The notes: generated by a model not told the origin, from the sequence alone. Shown: positions 1-12,520, numbered from the stretch's first letter. The stretch is DNA of 64,000 nucleotides from Glaciimonas sp. (GCA_012927585.1 JABBOY010000016.1:1-64000), one strand, 5' to 3'. Numbers and translations are program-made.

Positions 1-80
1 CATCCCGAACAGGACCGTGAAACGACTTCGCGCCAATGATAGTGCGTCAACACGTGTGAAAGTAGGTCATCGTCAGGCTG
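1..80 (+). rRNA. rrf: 5S ribosomal RNA, 3' part
   Basis: The first bases match the 3' two thirds of bacterial 5S rRNA: CATCCCGAAC, then GTGAAACG, GCGCCAATGATAGTG, and the closing GAAAGTAGGTCATCG..CAGGC segment. The 5' part lies outside the window, so this is the distal end of an rRNA operon transcribed rightward. The exact 3' end is placed by comparison with the E. coli molecule and may be off by a few bases. A strong terminator follows directly. Confidence 0.93.
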
Positions 81-88
81 TTATCCCT

Positions 89-123
89 AAAACCCCCGTA
101 CTCAGCGTGCGGGGGTTTTTTTT
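89..123 (+). terminator. Rho-independent terminator of the rRNA operon
   Basis: A 9-bp stem (CCCCCGTAC with GTGCGGGGG, one T-G pair) closes a 5-base loop. It is flanked by AAAA on the left and eight T residues on the right. It lies 10 bases after the 5S 3' end, as expected for the end of an rrn operon. Confidence 0.92.
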
Positions 124-150
124 ATGACCATATCCATAAATAGCGTCGTT

Positions 151-186
151 GTTTCTCCTGGCAACCTGAAGGTTGCCAGGAGAAAC
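151..186. repeat. Perfect 16-bp inverted repeat after the rRNA operon
   Basis: GTTTCTCCTGGCAACC and its exact reverse complement are separated by TGAA. No T-run follows, so it is not a classical terminator. A partial echo of its start (GGTTTCTCCTG) recurs near 369, suggesting a decayed repeat or insertion remnant rather than a second terminator. Confidence 0.7.
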
Positions 187-527
187 AGGGATTTCGTAGG
201 GCATTGCCCCGCGCCTGCGTAACAGTTTGTCCTGCAAGGGCAAACTCTGTAGTGGTCAAGTAATTTCGGACACAACAATAGGTTTTTTCTGCTATTTTCC
301 GCTCATAAGCAGCGGCGGTAGATTGCCCAATACTGGAGCAGGTCTCGTGGGCATTACCGCGCCGACGTAACGGTTTCTCCTGTCCTGTAGGGTTACAGGC
401 GTCGCGCCTAGCCAGTGAGCCGGGAAAGTGCATGCTCGACTTGCCCAACTAAGGTTTCCAGGGTTGTTCTTTCAAATTTCCGCTGTTATTCTTGTTCCTT
501 TTCCACCTGTTTTCGAAAGTTCTCCTC
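187..527. other. Intergenic stretch with possible insertion-sequence remnant
   Basis: No gene is supported here. Two imperfect direct repeats are visible: GGCATTGCCCCGCGCC with GCGTAACAGTTTGTCCTG near 200-235, and GGCATTACCGCGCC with ACGTAACGGTTTCTCCTG near 349-378. Between them lies TAGTGGTCAAGTAATTTCGG, which resembles an IS terminus. The 108-aa reverse ORF across this stretch has no recognisable domain and is probably part of that remnant. Confidence 0.35.
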
Positions 528-1106
528 ATGATAGGCCGTCTTTCCGGTATTTTGCTTGAGAAAAATCCTCCCCAGTTATTGATAGATTGTAATGGCGTAG
601 GTTATGAAGTAAGTGTGCCGATGAGCACCTTTTACAACCTGCCCGCACTGGGCGATAGGGTGGTGCTGCTGACCCATCTGACGGTGCGCGAAGATGCGCA
701 TTTGCTATACGGTTTCGGCAGCGCCGAAGAGCGCAGCGTCTATAGGCAGTTGATCAAGATTACCGGCGTCGGCGCGCGCGTGGCATTGTCGCTCCTGTCC
801 GGTATGTCGGTAGCCGACCTGGTGCAAGCCATCACGCTGCAGGAAGCAGGTCGACTGACGCGGGTGCCTGGCATTGGCAAGAAAACCGCCGAACGACTGT
901 TGCTGGAACTTAAAGGCAAGCTCGGCGCCGATCTCGGCGCCGCTGGAGGCGCAGTAGTGGCCGGCTCGGCCAGTGATATCCTGAACGCGCTGCTGGCGCT
1001 GGGTTATTCGGACAAGGAAGCACTGCAAGCCACCAAACAAATCCCGGCCGGCAGCGGCGTCTCGGATGGCATCAAGTTGGCTTTGAAGGTTTTATCCAAA
1101 GGTTAA
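528..1106 (+). CDS. ruvA: Holliday junction branch migration protein RuvA
   Basis: RuvA binds four-way junctions as a tetramer and loads the RuvB motor in recombinational repair. The start is set at ATG 528 ([16 protein letters not shown]), the usual RuvA N-terminus; the longer ORF-track start adds 12 residues foreign to the family. The 192-aa product is full length. It has an N-terminal OB-fold (about 1-65), two helix-hairpin-helix units ([15 protein letters not shown] and [16 protein letters not shown]) that hold DNA, and a C-terminal RuvB-contact domain ([19 protein letters not shown]). ruvB follows 121 bases later on the same strand. ruvC, often upstream, is absent; an rRNA operon lies there instead. 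Confidence 0.97.
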   Translation: MIGRLSGILLEKNPPQLLIDCNGVGYEVSVPMSTFYNLPALGDRVVLLTHLTVREDAHLLYGFGSAEERSVYRQLIKITGVGARVALSLLSGMSVADLVQAITLQEAGRLTRVPGIGKKTAERLLLELKGKLGADLGAAGGAVVAGSASDILNALLALGYSDKEALQATKQIPAGSGVSDGIKLALKVLSKG

Positions 1107-1227
1107 TCATTTCTAAATCAACCGTGCGCCTTGTCGGTTTTGCTAGTCTTGCTTACTTGTGCCTGCGTACTGTCTGCGCTTTGCCTTCGCGTTCACTGAT
1201 GCGGAAAAAAACTAATATAAGTACACC

Positions 1228-2301
<1,074 letters not shown>

Positions 2302-2302
2302 T

Positions 2303-2377
2303 ACTGTAGTTGGTATTATTCAAGTTACTCTTAAATAATGCGGTAATGTACCTGTTTCTTATGATACTCCCAGTATT
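2303..2377 (-). repeat. Dispersed intergenic element, copy 1 (reverse)
   Basis: Read on the reverse strand: head CTGGGAGTATCAT, then TTACCGCATTATTTAAGAG, then an ATAATACC tail. The head matches the other nine copies well. The first hairpin is degraded (CCGCAT lacks a full partner). It lies between ruvB and the hydratase gene. Confidence 0.7.
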
Positions 2378-2601
2378 TTCCTTACGTAGACCGCTTCCAA
2401 ACCTATTCTGATTTTACGTTCGCGCCCAGGGCGAGTTTGGAGCTGCCCCTACGCCGCACTCCTGTTCCTGCCGCGACAAGGGGAGCGTACACGGTTGAAT
2501 AGTCACGTTTTTTATTAGTTACCGTATTGCTGCTCTTGCATAAACTCGGGATGACGCTGACAATATAAAGTTGAACAGTGTTTGTCTTACAGGTCAATGC
2601 T

Positions 2602-3432
2602 ATGTTGATGTCTTCCCTCTCCAACCGTTACGCCCATCAGTTATTGGATGCACGGGCCATGTCGCGGCTGGTTGTTCCGTTGTCGTCCGACGCGTGCCTG
2701 TCGCTGGAGGATGCCTACGATATTGCGCACAGTATCAGTAGCGCTCGCATTGCTCAGGGCGAAACGATCATCGGGCGCCGAATTGGCTTCATCGACTGCA
2801 AACTCGATTCCGAACACGATATGGGCGTCACCAGTAGCACACTGATCTGGGCTCCGCTGTTCGATGCCACCGTGCGCACTGTAGATAGATCCCATTGCAT
2901 TCAGAGCCTGACCGGCGCTGTGCAGCCGCGGCTGGAAGCGTCGGTGGTATTTCGTCTGGGCCGCACGCCGGCGCCAGATGCCGGCCTGGATGCCTTGGCC
3001 GATTGCATAGAATGGATGGCGTCCGGGCTGGAAATTGTTATTTGCCCATACCCGGACTGGAAATTCACGGCGGTCGATGCGATTGCTGCTTTCGGTCTGC
3101 ACGGCGCGCTGCTGATCGGTGAACCGCGTCCGCTGCCTTTGGCGTCACGCCGGAATCTGGCCCTGATGCTGTCCCATGCCAGCGTCTCGCTATCCTGCGG
3201 CGGTTGGTTGCGCGCTGCCGGTTATGGCTCGGATGTGATGGGCAGCCCGGTGCATGCGCTGTTGCATCTGCACCAGCAATTGCAGGCCCAGCCACGGAGT
3301 GCGCCATTACTGGCGGGGGAAATTATCGCCACCGGTGCCTGGGCTGCAGCCATCCCGATCGAGGCCGGACAGACTTGGAGCACGGCATTTTCAGCCGTGA
3401 ACCTGGCGGGCATGAGTATCACTTTAGTCTGA
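2602..3432 (+). CDS. FAH-superfamily hydratase/decarboxylase (2-keto-4-pentenoate hydratase-like)
   Basis: The product resembles 2-oxo-4-pentenoate hydratases and related fumarylacetoacetase-fold enzymes of aromatic meta-cleavage pathways. Supporting segments are the early RRIGFIDCKL motif, WAPLFDATV, and the core EASVVFRLGR followed by the ECIEW-like DCIEWMASGLEIV. The family acidic metal ligand region is partly recognisable. The ORF track opens at a GTG at 2578. An ATG at 2602 with AGG about 10 bases upstream is preferred (276 aa); 2608 is also possible. No other catabolic genes are nearby, so substrate and pathway are not known. It ends 13 bases from the converging valS. Confidence 0.72.
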   Translation: MLMSSLSNRYAHQLLDARAMSRLVVPLSSDACLSLEDAYDIAHSISSARIAQGETIIGRRIGFIDCKLDSEHDMGVTSSTLIWAPLFDATVRTVDRSHCIQSLTGAVQPRLEASVVFRLGRTPAPDAGLDALADCIEWMASGLEIVICPYPDWKFTAVDAIAAFGLHGALLIGEPRPLPLASRRNLALMLSHASVSLSCGGWLRAAGYGSDVMGSPVHALLHLHQQLQAQPRSAPLLAGEIIATGAWAAAIPIEAGQTWSTAFSAVNLAGMSITLV

Positions 3433-3445
3433 TTGCGTACCGGGA

Positions 3446-6298
3446 TTATTGCGCCGGCAGCTTGATACACTGTTCGCGCAGTTTTTCCAGGGTCGAAGAA
3501 AAATTCGACAAGCGTTCTTTCTCCTGCGTAACTATGGCTGCCGGCGCGCGGGCGACGAAGCTTTCGTTGGCTAGTTTGGCGTTGATCTTGCCGATTTCGC
3601 CCTCCAGTCGTGCCATTTCCTTGCTGAGGCGCTCGCGTTCGGCTGCAACATCGATTTCCACCTTCAGCATCAGTTTGACTGTACCGACGATGGATACCGG
3701 TGCCGGTGATTCCGGCAATGCATCTACCACCAGCACTTCCGACAGCTTGCCCAGTGCTTGCAAATACGGCGCGAACGATTGCAACTGCGCGTTGCCTTCT
3801 GCATCGGCAGCTTCCATGATCAGCGGCACGCGCAGTGCCGGCGACAGTTGCATCTCGCCGCGCAGGTTGCGGCAGGCGTCGGTCATTGCCTTAAGTTGCG
3901 TCATCCAGCCTTCGGCCTGTTCATCGATTTTTTGCGGCTGCGGCAGCGGATAGGCTTGCAGCATGATGCTGTCGCCGGCGGGATTCAGCATTTTGCCGGC
4001 TAGCGGCGCAACCGTTTGCCACAACGCTTCGGTGATGAACGGGATGATCGGATGCGCCATGCGCAATACCGTTTCCAGCACCCGCAGCAGAGTGCGGCGG
4101 GTGGCGCGCTGTTGTGCTGCTGTGCCGTGCTGAAGTTGTACCTTGGCTACTTCCAGATACCAGTCGCAATATTCATCCCAGACGAACTTGTAGATGCTGG
4201 AGGCAATATTGTCGAAGCGATAATCGGCAAAGCCTTTTTCGATGTCGGTCTCGGTGCGCTGCAGTGTCGACACGATCCAGCGGTCGGCTTGCGAAAAGTC
4301 GAGAGTGTCGCTGTTGCAAACGCCGTCAAATTGGCTCTCAAGCCCGCAATCTTGCCCCTGTGTATTCATCAGCACGAAGCGGGTGGCGTTCCACAACTTA
4401 TTGCAAAAATTGCGGTAGCCATCGCAGCGGCCGAGGTCGAAGTTGATGTTGCGTCCGAGCGATGCGTAACTGGCCATGGTGAAGCGCAGCGCATCGGTGC
4501 CGTAGGCTGGGATGCCGTTGGCAAACTCCTTGCGGGTGGCCTTTGCGATGCTGTCGGACTGCTTCGGGTTCATCAAACCGGTGGTGCGCTTGGCCACTAG
4601 AGACTCGACATCGATGCCGTCGATCAGGTCAATCGGGTCAAGCGTGTTGCCTTTCGATTTCGACATCTTATGGCCGCTGGAGTCGCGCACCAGGCCATGT
4701 ACATAGACGGTATTGAACGGCACTTTGCCGGTGAAGTGGGTGGTCATCATCACCATCCGCGCAACCCAGAAGAAGATGATGTCGAAGCCGGTCACCAGCA
4801 CGGATGACGGCATAAACATTTTGTAATCGGTTGTTTCTTCCGGCCAGCCTAGTGTGGAAAACGGTACCAGCGCGGATGAGAACCAGGTATCGAGCACATC
4901 TTCATCGCGGGTAATTTTTTTGTCGCCAGCCTGTGCTTGTGCTTCGGCCTCGGTTTTGGCGACATAAATTGTGCCATTTTCGTCATACCACGCCGGAATC
5001 TGATGGCCCCACCACAATTGGCGTGAGATGCACCAGTCCTGAATGTTGTTGAGCCACTGGTTGTAAGTCGTGGTCCAGTTTTCCGGCACCATCTTGATTT
5101 CACCGTTGGCGACTTTTTCCAGCGCTACTTCAGCAATAGATTGACCGGGAAAATGCGTGCCGAATTGTTCACCCTCGGGCGCGGCCTTGCTCATCGCGAC
5201 GAACCATTGGTCGGTCAGCATCGGCTCAATCACCACGCCGGTGCGGTCGCCGCGCGGCACCATCAGCTTGTGCGGCTTGACGGATTCCAGCAAGCCTTGG
5301 GCGTCGAGATCGGCGACGATTTGCTTGCGTGCAACGAAACGATCCATGCCCTGATAAACAGCCGGACCGTATTCGTTAATTTTCGCGTCCAGCGTCAGGA
5401 TGCTGATCTGGTCGAGATTGTGGCGCTGGCCGACTTGGTAATCGTTGAAGTCGTGCGCCGGCGTGATTTTTACGCAACCGGTGCCGAATTCCTTATCCAC
5501 GTATTCATCAACGATGATCGGGATTTCGCGGCCACACAGCGGCAGCAGTAGCATCTTGCCGACCAAGTGGGCGTAACGCTCATCGGTTGGATCGACCGCC
5601 ACCGCGACATCGCCCAGCATGGTTTCGGGCCGCGTGGTTGCCACCGTCAGGTAGTCGGAGCCCGCATTGCCAGTAACATCAACCAGCGGATAGCGGATGT
5701 ACCACATGAAACCGTCTTCCTCTTCCGACACCACTTCCAGGTCGGACACCGCAGTGCCCAGCACCGGATCCCAATTCACCAGCCGCTTGCCGCGATAGAT
5801 TAAGCCTTGCTCGAACAGGCGCACGAAAACGTCGGTTACGACTTTGGAGCGCGGCTCGTCCATCGTGAAATATTCGCGCTGCCAGTCGGCCGATGCGCCC
5901 AGGCGGCGCATCTGGCCGGTGATGCTGGAGCCGGATTTTTCTTTCCACTCCCATACCTTTTCCAGGAATTTGGCACGGCCCAAGTCGTGGCGCGTAAGCT
6001 TTTGCGCGTCCAGTTGGCGTTCGACCACGATTTGCGTTGCAATTCCGGCATGATCGGTGCCCGGAATCCAGGCGGTATTGAAGCCGCGCATGCGATGGTA
6101 GCGCGTCAAGCCGTCCATGATGGTCTGGTTGAATGCATGCCCCATGTGCAGGGTGCCGGTCACATTCGGCGGCGGTAGCTGGATCGAGAATGACGGCTTG
6201 TCCGCATCCATTGTCGCGGCAAAGTAGCCGCGCCGTTCCCACTCTGTGCGCCAGAATTGTTCAATGTCGGCGGGCTCGAAAGACTTGGCTAATTCCAT
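3446..6298 (-). CDS. valS: Valyl-tRNA synthetase
   Basis: This class I synthetase charges tRNA-Val and edits misactivated threonine. The 950-aa product has the HIGH-type signature as HMGH (residues 51-54, within [15 protein letters not shown]) and KMSKSKGN near residue 544. The editing-domain segment [13 protein letters not shown] lies between them. The C-terminal coiled-coil tRNA-binding arm is visible as [19 protein letters not shown] onward, rich in charged heptads. The length is typical. It faces a signalling operon across a divergent promoter region and converges on the hydratase gene with almost no gap and no obvious terminator. Confidence 0.98.
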   Translation of the reverse strand: MELAKSFEPADIEQFWRTEWERRGYFAATMDADKPSFSIQLPPPNVTGTLHMGHAFNQTIMDGLTRYHRMRGFNTAWIPGTDHAGIATQIVVERQLDAQKLTRHDLGRAKFLEKVWEWKEKSGSSITGQMRRLGASADWQREYFTMDEPRSKVVTDVFVRLFEQGLIYRGKRLVNWDPVLGTAVSDLEVVSEEEDGFMWYIRYPLVDVTGNAGSDYLTVATTRPETMLGDVAVAVDPTDERYAHLVGKMLLLPLCGREIPIIVDEYVDKEFGTGCVKITPAHDFNDYQVGQRHNLDQISILTLDAKINEYGPAVYQGMDRFVARKQIVADLDAQGLLESVKPHKLMVPRGDRTGVVIEPMLTDQWFVAMSKAAPEGEQFGTHFPGQSIAEVALEKVANGEIKMVPENWTTTYNQWLNNIQDWCISRQLWWGHQIPAWYDENGTIYVAKTEAEAQAQAGDKKITRDEDVLDTWFSSALVPFSTLGWPEETTDYKMFMPSSVLVTGFDIIFFWVARMVMMTTHFTGKVPFNTVYVHGLVRDSSGHKMSKSKGNTLDPIDLIDGIDVESLVAKRTTGLMNPKQSDSIAKATRKEFANGIPAYGTDALRFTMASYASLGRNINFDLGRCDGYRNFCNKLWNATRFVLMNTQGQDCGLESQFDGVCNSDTLDFSQADRWIVSTLQRTETDIEKGFADYRFDNIASSIYKFVWDEYCDWYLEVAKVQLQHGTAAQQRATRRTLLRVLETVLRMAHPIIPFITEALWQTVAPLAGKMLNPAGDSIMLQAYPLPQPQKIDEQAEGWMTQLKAMTDACRNLRGEMQLSPALRVPLIMEAADAEGNAQLQSFAPYLQALGKLSEVLVVDALPESPAPVSIVGTVKLMLKVEIDVAAERERLSKEMARLEGEIGKINAKLANESFVARAPAAIVTQEKERLSNFSSTLEKLREQCIKLPAQ

Positions 6299-6328
6299 GA
6301 TTTGGCGTGTGAGTTTGCGTAAATGCGC

Positions 6329-6334
6329 ATTATA
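6329..6334 (-). promoter_or_regulatory. Probable -10 box of valS
   Basis: On the reverse strand a perfect TATAAT lies about 30 bases upstream of the valS ATG. No good -35 hexamer is seen at 16-18 bases, so the site rests on the -10 match and its position only. Confidence 0.4.
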
Positions 6335-6458
6335 AAGGCTAGCAGCCTGCCGGACTTACTGAGAGTTGGCGCTAAAATACGCCAAACTTTTCTTTTAGAC
6401 TATATTGCAATGAGGCACTGATGTAAAATAATCGCGCCCATATCAACTAAGAACTGCC

Positions 6459-6842
6459 ATGACCCTGGATGGAACCGTAAAAAAGCTGCTTATCGTGGAC
6501 GATAGCAAGGTATCAAGAATGATTATTCGGGCTCATGTGCTGGCACATCGTCCGGCCTGGATCATTTCCGAGGCGGCTAGCGGTTTGGAAGCAATTGCGT
6601 TGATGGATCAGGATGTGCCTGACTACTGCACGATGGATATCAACATGCCGGGGATTTCCGGCCACGAGGCGGCTGAGCGGATTCTAGCCAAATATCCGGC
6701 GCTGCGAATGGTCATGTTCTCGGCCAATATCCAGGAAGCCAATCACGCCCGCGCCAGCCTGCTGGGCATCATTTTTGTTGCCAAACCGGTCACGGAAAAA
6801 TCCATAGCCCAGGCTTTGGGGCATTTTGCAGGCGCCCAGTGA
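6459..6842 (+). CDS. Single-domain response regulator (CheY-like)
   Basis: The 127-aa protein is a bare receiver domain. The acidic pair is D14-D15 (IVDDSKVSR), the phosphoacceptor D60 (CTMDINMPG), the switch Ser S88 (MFSAN) and the conserved Lys K109 (FVAKPVT). There is no output domain, so it presumably works by protein contact. Its stop overlaps the GTG start of the CheC-like gene by 4 bases, which implies translational coupling and a shared function. The cognate kinase is not in the window. Confidence 0.93.
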   Translation: MTLDGTVKKLLIVDDSKVSRMIIRAHVLAHRPAWIISEAASGLEAIALMDQDVPDYCTMDINMPGISGHEAAERILAKYPALRMVMFSANIQEANHARASLLGIIFVAKPVTEKSIAQALGHFAGAQ

Positions 6843-7450
6843 AACTGCTCTCCAATTTGCATCTGGACGCATTGACCGAAATATTCAATGTCGGTGCCGG
6901 TCGCGCTGCATCCAGTCTGAGCGAAATAGTTGGAGACGAAGTCAAACTGTCGGTGCCATCGATAGAAATCATCAAGTCGGATGAAGTCGATACCAAGTTG
7001 TTGGCGCAGGGCGATGTCAAATTCAGCGCGGTCAGCCAACATTTCAGCGGCCCGTTTGATGCCGATGCAGTGCTTTTGTTTACCGAAGAAAACACGCTCG
7101 AAATCGTGCGGGACATGATGGGTTCACAAATGAGCCTCGAAGAGTTGGCCGATTTTGAGCAGGAAGCCATGTGCGAGCTTGGCAACATCATTTTGAATGC
7201 TTGCCTGTCCTCGATGGCCGATATGCTCGACATTAGCATGGACAGCTCGCTACCCAGCTATACGGTTGAATCGCTGCACGATATTTTGCACAGGATTACC
7301 GATAACTGCGATCAACCCTATATTCTGTTGCTGCATATCGATTTGGCGATCGAGAAGCGGCATAACGAAGGTCACCTTATTTTTCTGTTGAGTTCGACTT
7401 CACTCGGCAGCCTGGTGATACAAATTCAACGTTTTATCGACGGCCTGTGA
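6839..7450 (+). CDS. CheC-like phosphatase/adaptor protein
   Basis: The CheC/CheX/FliY family dephosphorylates CheY-type receivers. The two active-site-type signatures are present: E14-x2-N17 in LTEIFNVGAGRAASSLSEI and E113-x2-N116 in MCELGNIILNACLSSMAD. This is the two-site arrangement of CheC. The 203-aa length is typical. The start is GTG 6839, overlapping the receiver gene stop as GTGA. The next gene, a diguanylate cyclase, starts in its stop codon. The likely target is the receiver encoded just upstream (inference). No chemotaxis genes are nearby. Confidence 0.88.
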   Translation: MKLLSNLHLDALTEIFNVGAGRAASSLSEIVGDEVKLSVPSIEIIKSDEVDTKLLAQGDVKFSAVSQHFSGPFDADAVLLFTEENTLEIVRDMMGSQMSLEELADFEQEAMCELGNIILNACLSSMADMLDISMDSSLPSYTVESLHDILHRITDNCDQPYILLLHIDLAIEKRHNEGHLIFLLSSTSLGSLVIQIQRFIDGL

Positions 7451-8424
7451 TGAACGCAACCGAGCCAAACCGCTTTGATATCGAGCTGCTCTTCAATGCA
7501 GTCAATCTCGGTTTGATCATTGTCGATGCCAACGGCAATATCCTGCTGTGGAACCAATGGATCATCAAGCGCAGCAATATTAATCGGACCGATGCCATCC
7601 ATGCGCATTTAGCCGGCGTGTTTGCAGAACCATTGACACCGGCATTTTTGGCCGCGATCAAAAATACGCTGACCTACGGCTTGCCGGTAGTGCTGTCGAA
7701 CGCGCTGCATCGCTGCCCGTTGCCGCTGTATGACAGCGCCCTGATGCAGCAATCCAGGGTCCGAATGCATCAATCCATCACCATCACGCCGATTCTCTCT
7801 CGCTTGGGCGAGCGTTGTTGCCTGATTCAGGTGAGCGACTCCAGCACGTCGATCAAGCGCGAAAAAGTGTTGCGCTCGCATTCAGACACACTGCGGCTGG
7901 AAACCATTACAGATAGCCTGACCGGGATTTATAACCGACGTTTTTTCGATGGGCACTACAAGATCGCGCTGGGTCATGCCAAAAGAGAAAATCAGTCACT
8001 ATCGGTGTTCGTGGTGGATATTGACCATTTCAAGGAATACAACGATTACTACGGGCATATCGAAGGCGACCGGGCGCTGCGGCGGGTGGCAAGGACATTG
8101 AAGTCGCAGTTGTCGCGTGCTACCGACGTGGCGGCGCGGTATGGCGGCGAAGAATTCGTGCTGGTATTGCCCAGTTTATCCCAGCAAAGTGCTGCCGATT
8201 TTGCTGAAAAACTCCGTTGTGCGATATTGAATCTGGCCATTCCCCTCACTAAATCCAGTACATCCGATCTGCTCACCGTCAGTATCGGTTTCTGCACTTT
8301 CGTGCCGGACATCGATTGCGACCCTGCTCAACTGCTCGACAGTGCAGACGCAGCACTGTTCCGCGCCAAACAAAATGGCCGCAACCAGGCTGTTGCTTTC
8401 ACGCTTGGCACGAAAAGCAAATAG
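7450..8424 (+). CDS. PAS-GGDEF diguanylate cyclase
   Basis: The C-terminal half is a GGDEF domain making cyclic di-GMP. It shows the TDSLTGIYNRRFFDG entry motif, the metal-binding VVDIDHFKEYND, and the active site GGEEF near residue 232. The inhibitory I-site RxxD is present as RATD exactly five residues before GGEEF, so product feedback is expected. The N-terminal part (about 10-120) looks like a PAS sensor (NAVNLGLIIVDANGNILLWN). There is no membrane segment. ATG 7450 overlaps the CheC-like stop by one base; a GTG at 7447 is an alternative. It is the last gene of the three-gene operon. Confidence 0.94.
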   Translation: MNATEPNRFDIELLFNAVNLGLIIVDANGNILLWNQWIIKRSNINRTDAIHAHLAGVFAEPLTPAFLAAIKNTLTYGLPVVLSNALHRCPLPLYDSALMQQSRVRMHQSITITPILSRLGERCCLIQVSDSSTSIKREKVLRSHSDTLRLETITDSLTGIYNRRFFDGHYKIALGHAKRENQSLSVFVVDIDHFKEYNDYYGHIEGDRALRRVARTLKSQLSRATDVAARYGGEEFVLVLPSLSQQSAADFAEKLRCAILNLAIPLTKSSTSDLLTVSIGFCTFVPDIDCDPAQLLDSADAALFRAKQNGRNQAVAFTLGTKSK

Positions 8425-8465
8425 GCTGTTGAGTAAGTCGAAGCTTAATCATCCTGAAAACGCTC

Positions 8466-8471
8466 TATAAT
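8466..8471 (+). promoter_or_regulatory. Probable -10 box of the thi operon
   Basis: A perfect TATAAT lies about 30 bases before the start of the THI-box aptamer. The -35 region at the right distance (GCTTAA) is weak. The site fits a transcript that begins just before the riboswitch. Confidence 0.45.
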
Positions 8472-8497
8472 TCAAATCGTGCTGCCGTTATGGCAGC

Positions 8498-8604
8498 CCA
8501 ATGCTAGGGGTCCTGGTTGTCGCAAGAAAGTGCAGCATGCGGCAATCGGGTGAGAAACACCCTCCGAACCTGATCTGGGTAATGCCAGCGAAGGGAAGCT
8601 TGAG
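8498..8604 (+). promoter_or_regulatory. TPP riboswitch (THI box)
   Basis: The conserved thiamine pyrophosphate aptamer is plain: AGGGGTCCTGG at the 5' side, then CGGGTGAGAAACACCCTCC, GAACCTGATCTGGGTAATGC and CAGCGAAGGGAAGC at the 3' side. It sits about 80 bases upstream of the thiC start codon. The usual outcome in this position is repression of the thi genes when TPP is abundant, by hiding the ribosome site or by termination. I see no clear terminator stem, so translational control is the more likely mode (inference). Confidence 0.97.
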
Positions 8605-8620
8605 AGATTTTACGAGGTGA

Positions 8621-10597
<1,977 letters not shown>

Positions 10598-10616
10598 TAT
10601 TTTGTACGAGGTTGCC

Positions 10617-10820
10617 ATGATTGAAATAGAACTCAACGGCGTGCCGCATCCGGTGCCCGACGCGCACAATCTGGAGGCACTTCTGGCGTCGCTGGATTTG
10701 GCCGGCAAGGGCATTGCGGTAGCTGTCAACCGTCAAGTGGTGCCGCGCCAGCAATGGCCGCAACGGTTGTTGCAGCCGCTGGACCGGGTGGATATCGTGC
10801 GCGCAATTGGCGGCGGGTAA
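10617..10820 (+). CDS. thiS: Sulfur carrier protein ThiS
   Basis: A 67-aa ubiquitin-fold carrier that delivers sulfur as a C-terminal thiocarboxylate for thiazole formation. It starts MIEIELNGVPHPVPDAHN and ends in the diagnostic Gly-Gly (AIGGG). ATG 10617 is preferred over the ORF-track start, which overlaps thiC and adds 21 unrelated residues. It lies between thiC and its partner thiG. thiO, which often sits between thiC and thiS in related bacteria, is missing here. Confidence 0.95.
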   Translation: MIEIELNGVPHPVPDAHNLEALLASLDLAGKGIAVAVNRQVVPRQQWPQRLLQPLDRVDIVRAIGGG

Positions 10821-10849
10821 CTTGTTGAATTTTTTGTGGAGAGATTGAA

Positions 10850-11647
10850 ATGCAAACTAATAATGCAATCGACGATGGCTTGATTATCGCCGGCACCATC
10901 TACCGTTCGCGCTTGCTGGTTGGTAGCGGCAAATACACCGATCTGGCGCAAACTCGGGAAGCGACCATCGCCAGCGGCGCCGATATCATCACGGTGGCGA
11001 TTCGCCGCGTCAACATCGGCCAGGATCCAGCCGCACCGAACCTGCTGGATGCGGTGCCGCCGTCGCAATTCACGATTTTGCCCAACACAGCGGGCTGTTA
11101 CAACGCGAAAGATGCGGTGTACACGCTGCAACTGGCGCGCGAACTGCTGAACGGCCACAAGCTGGTCAAGCTCGAAGTGCTGGGCGACGAAAAAACCCTG
11201 TTCCCCAACATGCCGGAAACCCTGAAAGCGGCCGAAATATTGGTTGCGGATGGCTTCGACGTGATGGTCTACTGCAGCGACGATCCGATTCAGGCCAAGA
11301 TGTTGGAACAAATCGGCTGCGTCGCCATCATGCCGTTGGCGTCGCTAATCGGCTCTGGCATGGGCATCCTGAACCCGTGGAATCTGTCGTTGATCATCGA
11401 GCAGTCGAAAGTGCCGGTGATCGTCGACGCCGGCGTCGGCACCGCATCGGACGCCGCGATTGCGATGGAACTCGGCTGCGACGGCGTGCTGATGAATACC
11501 GCGATTGCCGGCGCGCGCGACCCGATCCGCATGGCGCAAGCTATGAAATTGGGCGTGCAGGCTGGACGTCTGGCGTATCTGGCCGGACGGATCGCCAAAC
11601 GTTTCGCAGCGTCGCCATCGTCGCCGATGGCAGGGCGGGTTGCCTAA
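10850..11647 (+). CDS. thiG: Thiazole synthase ThiG
   Basis: ThiG condenses DXP, dehydroglycine and the ThiS thiocarboxylate into the thiazole phosphate. The TIM-barrel product of 265 aa has the Schiff-base lysine K107 in [10 protein letters not shown]. The phosphate-binding segments [11 protein letters not shown] and [14 protein letters not shown] are intact. GGAGAG lies upstream of the ATG at a good distance. It follows thiS by 29 bases. A palindromic repeat and a dispersed-element copy separate it from thiE, which may therefore be expressed partly on its own. Confidence 0.97.
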   Translation: MQTNNAIDDGLIIAGTIYRSRLLVGSGKYTDLAQTREATIASGADIITVAIRRVNIGQDPAAPNLLDAVPPSQFTILPNTAGCYNAKDAVYTLQLARELLNGHKLVKLEVLGDEKTLFPNMPETLKAAEILVADGFDVMVYCSDDPIQAKMLEQIGCVAIMPLASLIGSGMGILNPWNLSLIIEQSKVPVIVDAGVGTASDAAIAMELGCDGVLMNTAIAGARDPIRMAQAMKLGVQAGRLAYLAGRIAKRFAASPSSPMAGRVA

Positions 11648-11656
11648 AAGTAGCGC

Positions 11657-11715
11657 CGTAGGTGCGAATTTATTCGCATGGAACAGTTAAGAATGCGAAT
11701 AAATTCGCACCTACA
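11657..11715. repeat. Palindromic repeat, GTAGGTGCGAAT family, copy 1
   Basis: The left arm CGTAGGTGCGAATTTATTCG is mirrored by CGAATAAATTCGCACCTAC after a 13-base spacer. A second member lies at 54803-54874. It is placed just after thiG. There is no T-run. Confidence 0.85.
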
Positions 11716-11756
11716 AGGTGCGTAGCGTGGGCAGCCACTTGTACCCACGCGGATAT

Positions 11757-11851
11757 ACTAAATAGTGAGGGGTATGCCATATAACATGGCATTTTCCGCA
11801 TATATTTAAAGCAATTTGTAAAAATACAGTATTGTGTATATTTAACATGAC
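11757..11851 (+). repeat. Dispersed intergenic element, copy 2
   Basis: Head GAGGGGTATGCC, first hairpin region TTTTCCGCATATATTTAAAG, second hairpin AAATACAGTATTGTGTATATTT. It lies between thiG and thiE. Its head differs from consensus (GGGGTAT for GGAGTAT). Confidence 0.8.
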
Positions 11852-11902
11852 CGGTGCGGTGCGGCCACAAGCCGGCGCGCACCTTGATAGTAAAGAAAAA
11901 CC

Positions 11903-12520
11903 ATGAACGGACTGTATATCGTCACACCCGATTGGGATGACACCGAGCGTTTGCTGCTGGTCTCCGAGCAAGCGCTGCAGGGCGGCGCGGCATTGCTGCA
12001 ATATCGTCACAAAACCGCCGGCCCGGAGTTGCGCCGTGCGCAGGCTGCTGCGTTGCAAGCGCTGTGTCGTCGTTACGCCCGGCCTTTTATCATCAATGAT
12101 TATGTAGAACTGTGTCTGGAACTGGACGCTGACGGCATCCATGTCGGCGGCACCGATGCGGCGGTGGTAGCAGTGCGCGCAGCGCTCGGGCCGGATAAAA
12201 TCGTCGGCGCATCCTGTTACGGCAGCCTGGAACTGGCGCACGCGGCGCATCTGGCCGGTGCCAGTTACGTCGCGTACGGCGGTTTTTATGCTTCGAAGGT
12301 AAAAAAATATCCGGTTACCACTTCGATCGATATTCTGGCGCAATCGAAGGCGGAAATTCCGCTACCTTGCGTTGCGATCGGCGGCATGACACGGGAAAAT
12401 TCTTTGCCGTTAGTAGCTGCCGGAGCCGATATGGTGGCGGCGATCAGCAGCATCTATCTGGCCAACGATCCGGTAGCGGCAGCGCGAGAATTTGCAGATT
12501 TGTTTAACGCCTCAAAATAG
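11903..12520 (+). CDS. thiE: Thiamine-phosphate synthase ThiE
   Basis: ThiE joins HMP-PP with the thiazole phosphate to make thiamine monophosphate. The 205-aa TIM barrel shows the pyrophosphate motif LLQYRHKTAG, then FIINDYVELCLELDADGIHVGG, IVGASCYGS and the C-terminal CVAIGGM. The family QYRDK is QYRHK here. The upstream AAAGAAAAA is a weak ribosome site. thiD is not adjacent. The 255-base gap from thiG with two repeats suggests either a long internal leader or a separate promoter. Confidence 0.95.
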   Translation: MNGLYIVTPDWDDTERLLLVSEQALQGGAALLQYRHKTAGPELRRAQAAALQALCRRYARPFIINDYVELCLELDADGIHVGGTDAAVVAVRAALGPDKIVGASCYGSLELAHAAHLAGASYVAYGGFYASKVKKYPVTTSIDILAQSKAEIPLPCVAIGGMTRENSLPLVAAGADMVAAISSIYLANDPVAAAREFADLFNASK

